This document shows, piece by piece, positions 6,175-9,260 of a stretch of DNA of 9,260 bases (the first letter of the stretch is position 1; every line of letters begins with the position of its first letter). The notes below the pieces were generated by a model. It made no database searches, was not told the DNA's origin, and saw nothing but the letters and a program-made list of their open reading frames with translations. This stretch comes from an uncultured bacterium (GTDB lineage Bacteria; Patescibacteriota; Saccharimonadia; Saccharimonadales; Saccharimonadaceae): contig CALIMO010000114.1 of NCBI GenBank assembly GCA_938045655.1, forward strand, positions 1 through 9,260, written 5' to 3'. The translations under genes and the position numbers were made by a program.

Positions 6175-7233
6175 TTAGGCGAGTTCAGCTAAAGTATAAG
6201 TTGCTTTTGCTACACGCTTGAATTCTTTTTTGCTTTGAAGATTTAGTAGAACAGTTGTCTCTTTAACTTTGCGTTTTTCAAGTACGCGCTTTACGATTTC
6301 ATCTCGGTAAAGTGGTTCGCCCGCCTCCTTAAGAACCGCTGTAATTATATCGGCCACAGTTCCACGTTTGAACCCCCAAGTGTCGAGTGCATAAATTCCA
6401 CGGCCAATCAAAACAAAACGTTTGTCTTTAATTAGTTCGTTATGAATTGCCTGAGTTGTAACAGCTTTTCGGCTAAAGTCACTCTTTCGAATTTCCTCAG
6501 CAATTTCTGAAAAATGCATTGGCTTTTTTTGGCTCTCTAAAATCACAAAAATTTTGTCGCGAATATTTTTCGGATTCACTGCTGGCCACTTTTCAAGGCC
6601 CCAAAGCCCGTTTAAGGTTGCAAGTAATTTTGAAACGCTGGCAATCGCACTAATTTGGCTTGGATGCTCGTAGCTCAATTGCTCGTCTAACTGTTCCAAG
6701 GTTACTGGACTTTTATTCTTTTTGATGATATTGACAATTTCATCGATTGATTTTTTAATCTTTCGTTCGTCGCCGTATTCTTCGTTAGCGATTGCGCTGT
6801 TGTATTTATCATTTTCCTGGACTAAAACTAATTTCGAACTAATTTCAGCAATAAATAAAAAGTTAAAAATTTGCTGATCGCTCGACTCAGATTCAATAGT
6901 TTTTTCAACAAGATTTTTAGTTTTCGAAATTCGCCCAACTTCGGCAAGATTTCGAATTATAGTTTTTTCGATTTCAGCAAGATGTTCAATATTTCCCTTT
7001 TCGGCAGCAATTTTTAATCTAATGAGCGCGGCTTTTTCAAGCTGACGAACTCGCTCACGAGTAATATCAAGCCTTTCGCCAATTTGTTCGAGAGTTTCTT
7101 TTTGCTCGCCAAGCCCAAATCGGCGGTTGATAATTTCGCGTTCTCGCGGTTGGTCGATAACTTGCAAAGCGTTCGAAATAACCGTTTGAATCAACTGGAT
7201 TTTTTCATTCTGAATCTGAGTTTCTTGTTCCAT
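6175..7233 (-). CDS. Sigma-70 region 4-like HTH plus HARE-HTH domain protein (putative transcription regulator)
   Basis: A 352-residue protein. Residues 29-74 closely match RpoD region 4: REREIINRRFGLGEQ, TLEQIGERLDITRERVRQLE and KAALIRLK. This is the part of a sigma factor that contacts the -35 box. Sigma regions 1-3, including the region 2 needed to bind core polymerase and melt the -10 box, are missing, so it is not a normal sigma factor. A helical linker (about 75-215) follows. Residues 222-286 (IRDKIFVILESQKKPMHFSE to RFVLIGRGIYALDTWG) and 290-350 resemble two winged HARE-HTH units of the kind found in RpoE (RNA polymerase delta subunit) and restriction/chromatin proteins. The ATG at 7233 has AAGGGA 3 to 8 bases upstream. 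It sits alone between a terminator and a promoter region with palindromes, which suggests autoregulation. The role is inferred. Confidence 0.85.
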   Translation of the reverse strand: MEQETQIQNEKIQLIQTVISNALQVIDQPREREIINRRFGLGEQKETLEQIGERLDITRERVRQLEKAALIRLKIAAEKGNIEHLAEIEKTIIRNLAEVGRISKTKNLVEKTIESESSDQQIFNFLFIAEISSKLVLVQENDKYNSAIANEEYGDERKIKKSIDEIVNIIKKNKSPVTLEQLDEQLSYEHPSQISAIASVSKLLATLNGLWGLEKWPAVNPKNIRDKIFVILESQKKPMHFSEIAEEIRKSDFSRKAVTTQAIHNELIKDKRFVLIGRGIYALDTWGFKRGTVADIITAVLKEAGEPLYRDEIVKRVLEKRKVKETTVLLNLQSKKEFKRVAKATYTLAELA

Positions 7234-7257
7234 AATTCCCTTGATTAAAATTAATAC

Positions 7258-7285
7258 TTTATAAAAACCAAGTATTATTTTTCAA
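7258..7285 (-). promoter_or_regulatory. Proximal candidate promoter (P2) of the sigma4/HARE-HTH gene
   Basis: The minus strand reads TTGAAA (7285-7280), a 16-base spacer, then TATAAA (7263-7258). Transcription would begin near 7251 and leave a leader of about 18 bases carrying the AAGGGA ribosome site. The -35 box lies exactly at the centre of the inverted repeat at 7269-7294. Confidence 0.5.
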
Positions 7286-7294
7286 TAACACTTG
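7269..7294 (-). repeat. Inverted repeat / hairpin over the P2 -35 box
   Basis: On the minus strand CAAGTGTTATT, a GAAA loop and AATAATACTTG form an 11-pair stem with one G-U pair and a GNRA tetraloop, followed by GGTTTTTA. In DNA it could be an operator whose centre covers the P2 -35 box. In RNA made from the upstream promoter it could act as an attenuator-type terminator. The sequence alone does not choose between these. Confidence 0.6.
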
Positions 7295-7295
7295 A

Positions 7296-7308
7296 GTATT
7301 GTCAATAC
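7296..7308. repeat. 13-base perfect palindrome, candidate operator
   Basis: The minus strand reads GTATTG-A-CAATAC, a perfect 6+1+6 palindrome one base from the larger inverted repeat. GTATT or its complement also occurs at 7253-7257 and 7272-7276, giving four half-sites in 56 bases around the P2 promoter. A homodimeric DNA-binding protein is the natural reader, and the HTH protein encoded immediately downstream is the obvious candidate. Confidence 0.45.
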
Positions 7309-7330
7309 CATTTATCTCTTCTTTATTTAT

Positions 7331-7360
7331 ATTATACCACAAAATTGTAAAAAACAACAA
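7331..7360 (-). promoter_or_regulatory. Distal extended -10 promoter (P1) of the sigma4/HARE-HTH gene
   Basis: The minus strand contains TGGTATAAT, a perfect -10 box (7336-7331) with the extended TG element (7339-7338). A weak -35 TTGTTG (7360-7355) lies 18 bases upstream, inside the U-tract region of the topA terminator. Transcription would begin near 7324, giving a leader of about 90 bases that includes both palindromes. Confidence 0.65.
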
Positions 7361-7401
7361 AAAATGACATAAAAATTTATTTTTTAAACTTTTATGTCAT
7401 T
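7357..7401 (-). terminator. Rho-independent terminator of topA
   Basis: The minus-strand RNA reads AAUGACAUAAAA (7401-7390), a 15-base loop, and UUUUAUGUCAUU (7374-7363), a perfect 12-pair stem followed by four more U residues. It lies about 30 bases after the topA stop codon. The stem is AT-rich but long, and its position is ideal. Nothing on the plus strand here needs it. Confidence 0.8.
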
Positions 7402-7431
7402 ATGCTTGCGCTTATAATAAAATATTAACTA

Positions 7432-9260
7432 CTATTTTTCAGATTTTTTCGTTTTCGAAACGGATTTTTTAGTATTTTTAGAAGCTGTTTTTCGTTTAGT
7501 TGATTTTCTAGTTGTAGTTTTTTTGCCAGATTTTCGAGATTTTGCAACTTCAATTAATTCACTGGCTTGTTTTTCGGTAATTTTTTGAATATCTAAGTCT
7601 TTTGGAAGTAGTGCTTTAATTTCGTTATCAGTAATATATTTTCTTCCAAATCCGCCGCGAGAAATTGTAATTCCGTTTTTAAATTTCTTTAAAATCCGCT
7701 TTTTGTCAGCCTTCAGTTTTTCTTCATAAAGCATTTGCGCTTCAGTTTCAGTAATTTCAAAAGGCGACATCGGCTTAATGCTTACAAAAGTGTTTTCGAT
7801 TTTAATATAAGGACCATATTGACCAATATTAGAGGTAATTTCTTTACCGTCCTCGGTTTTGCCAACTTTTCGTGGCAAAAGGAACATTTTTAAAGCACTT
7901 TCGAGCGAGACGGTCTCGATTTTTTCGCCAGCTGGCATTGGTGCAAATTTAACTTCTTCGCCTTCAATTTTATTATCGCCAAGCTGAATCATTGGTCCGA
8001 AACGACCGAATCGTGCAAAAACTTTTCGCCCAGTTTTTGGATCAACTCCAATTTCACGAGCGGGCGCTACAGCGTTGCGGTCGATTTCGCCTGAATCCAT
8101 AATCAATTTATGAAATGGTTTATAGAAATCGTCAAGTACTTCAAGACGATCTTCCTCGCCTAAAGCAATTTTGTCGAAGTCATTCTCGAGGTTTGCTGTC
8201 CAGCCATAATCAACAACCTGATTAAAATAATCGTTCAAAAAATCACTCAAAACTTCACCACTCGCAGTTGGCAGTAATTTTCCTTTAGTTGAACCAGTTT
8301 TTTCTTGAATAACTTCGCGGTTAATTTGGTTTTTTGAAAGTGAAATTTGAATTGTGTCGCGTGGATTTCCTTCGCCTTCACCCTTTATAGTGTAGCCACG
8401 AGCTTGAATCGTATCCAAAATTGTAGCATAAGTTGATGGGCGGCCAATTCCTAAATCTTCGAGTTTTTTAACAAGAGAACCTTCAGTGTAGCGAGCTGGC
8501 GGACGCGAGAAAACTTCTTTTGCAATGATTTCATTAAAATTCAAATTGTCGCCATTTGTAAGCTCTGGCAAGAATTCATCTTTCTTTCCATTTGAATAAA
8601 CTTTCAAAAATCCGTCAAAAATAACCACTTCGCCTTTAGCTTCGAAATAATTTTCTTGACCAGAAATTTCAATTTTGATAGTGGTTTTTTCGATTTTTGC
8701 AGGCGCCATTTGGCTAGCGAGTGTTCGATTTCGAATCAGTGTATAAATCTTTTGTAAATCTTGGCTGGTTGAAACTTTTTCATTCGCTATTACAGTTGGT
8801 CGAATTGCTTCGTGCGCTTCTTGCGCTGCGGCCGATTTCGTGGCAAAATTACGTGCTTTGTGATATTTTTCGCCAAAGGTTTTCTTGATAAATTCTTCAC
8901 TAGATTTAATTGCGAGTCCACTCAAATTTACGCTGTCGGTTCGCATGTATGTAATTTTACCAGATTGATAGAGCTTTTGTGCAGCAGCCATGGTGCTTTT
9001 GGCTGAAAATCCAAGCCGTGCGTTAGCTTCTTGCTGAAGCGTTGAAGTTGTAAAAGGTGCACTTGGGTTGCGAGTTCCGGGAGTTTTTGAAATATCTGCC
9101 ACTTTAAAATTAGCATTTTTTAAGCTTTCGAGAAAATCAGTTGCAGCTTTTTCGCTTTCGAATTTTTTATTAAGCTCAGCTTTTAAAATTTCGCCTGAGC
9201 TTTGAACGAAAAACTCCCCAGTAATTTTAAACGAACTTTTTGCGCCAAATTTTTCAATTT
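7432..9260 (-). CDS. topA: DNA topoisomerase I (type IA), N-terminus beyond right edge
   Basis: The frame is open from the window edge (608 codons seen) to TAG at 7434-7432. The enzyme relaxes negative supercoils by nicking one strand through a tyrosine. The motif SGKITYMRTDS places the active-site Tyr at codon 8949-8947, preceded by the family block PFTTSTLQQEANARLGFSAK. Other signatures are AAQEAHEAIRPT, FDGFLKVY, PPARYTEGSLVKKLEDLGIG, RPSTYATI and ASGEVLSDFLNDYF. The Toprim domain, roughly the first 200 residues, is outside the window. After about 8070 come C-terminal repeats (GPMIQLGDN, GQYGPYIKI, GGFGRKYIT) without the cysteines of zinc-finger repeats, then a Lys/Thr/Ser-rich basic tail of about 40 residues. 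A reading from GTG at 9102 alone would be wrong, because homologous sequence (KAATDFLESL and more) continues upstream of it in frame. Confidence 0.96.
   Translation of the reverse strand, partial: IEKFGAKSSFKITGEFFVQSSGEILKAELNKKFESEKAATDFLESLKNANFKVADISKTPGTRNPSAPFTTSTLQQEANARLGFSAKSTMAAAQKLYQSGKITYMRTDSVNLSGLAIKSSEEFIKKTFGEKYHKARNFATKSAAAQEAHEAIRPTVIANEKVSTSQDLQKIYTLIRNRTLASQMAPAKIEKTTIKIEISGQENYFEAKGEVVIFDGFLKVYSNGKKDEFLPELTNGDNLNFNEIIAKEVFSRPPARYTEGSLVKKLEDLGIGRPSTYATILDTIQARGYTIKGEGEGNPRDTIQISLSKNQINREVIQEKTGSTKGKLLPTASGEVLSDFLNDYFNQVVDYGWTANLENDFDKIALGEEDRLEVLDDFYKPFHKLIMDSGEIDRNAVAPAREIGVDPKTGRKVFARFGRFGPMIQLGDNKIEGEEVKFAPMPAGEKIETVSLESALKMFLLPRKVGKTEDGKEITSNIGQYGPYIKIENTFVSIKPMSPFEITETEAQMLYEEKLKADKKRILKKFKNGITISRGGFGRKYITDNEIKALLPKDLDIQKITEKQASELIEVAKSRKSGKKTTTRKSTKRKTASKNTKKSVSKTKKSEK

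Noticed and set aside
1..9260. Alternative genetic code with TGA as glycine (SR1/Gracilibacteria type)
   Set aside because: No gene needs TGA to be read through. The absence of TGA stops among seven genes is too small a sample in AT-rich DNA.
1..9260. CRISPR arrays, tRNA or rRNA genes, insertion sequences, attachment sites
   Set aside because: I saw no spaced direct repeats, no cloverleaf-like or rRNA-like blocks, and no transposase or terminal inverted repeats. Nearly all sequence is accounted for by protein genes.

Overview
All genes in this window lie on the minus strand. The DNA is AT-rich and uses the standard genetic code: no TGA interrupts the genes, and every stop seen is TAA or TAG. 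The gene set points to a Patescibacteria (CPR) genome, most likely a Candidatus Saccharibacteria-like organism. It includes a short RNA methyltransferase pair, a MacB/FtsX-type ABC exporter, a TraG/VirD4-like ATPase with an N-terminal membrane anchor, a sigma-region-4 plus HARE-HTH protein, and a zinc-finger-less topoisomerase I. The phylum is inferred from protein style and was not tested by any search.

Right to left, in the direction of transcription, the layout is as follows. (1) 9260-7432 is the 3' part of topA, closed by a strong hairpin terminator at 7357-7401. (2) 7360-7234 is a regulatory intergenic region with two candidate promoters and a cluster of palindromes. (3) 7233-6175 encodes a putative regulator combining a sigma-70 region 4 HTH with HARE-HTH wings, followed by a possible terminator. 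(4) 6106-6068 is a well-spaced promoter ending almost at an ATG, suggesting a leaderless message. (5) 6068-3289 is one large membrane-anchored ATPase gene. It is split by an apparent one-base frameshift near 5220-5228 into a 282-codon front part and a back part that has no usable start near its beginning. (6) 3285-3257 is a textbook promoter, TTGACA-N17-TAGAAT. It drives a tightly packed operon: ABC ATPase, ABC permease (TAATG overlap), Erm/KsgA-family rRNA adenine methyltransferase (zero gap), and TrmA/RlmD-family RNA methyltransferase (2-base gap, running off the left edge).

The left operon couples a lipoprotein/macrolide-type exporter to two RNA methyltransferases. This could be a drug-tolerance module or simply compact housekeeping packing. 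The most notable observations are the split ATPase gene, the sigma4-HARE-HTH regulator with palindromes over its own promoter, the Erm-like features of the adenine methyltransferase beside an exporter, and a striking excess of the palindrome TTCGAA across the whole window.
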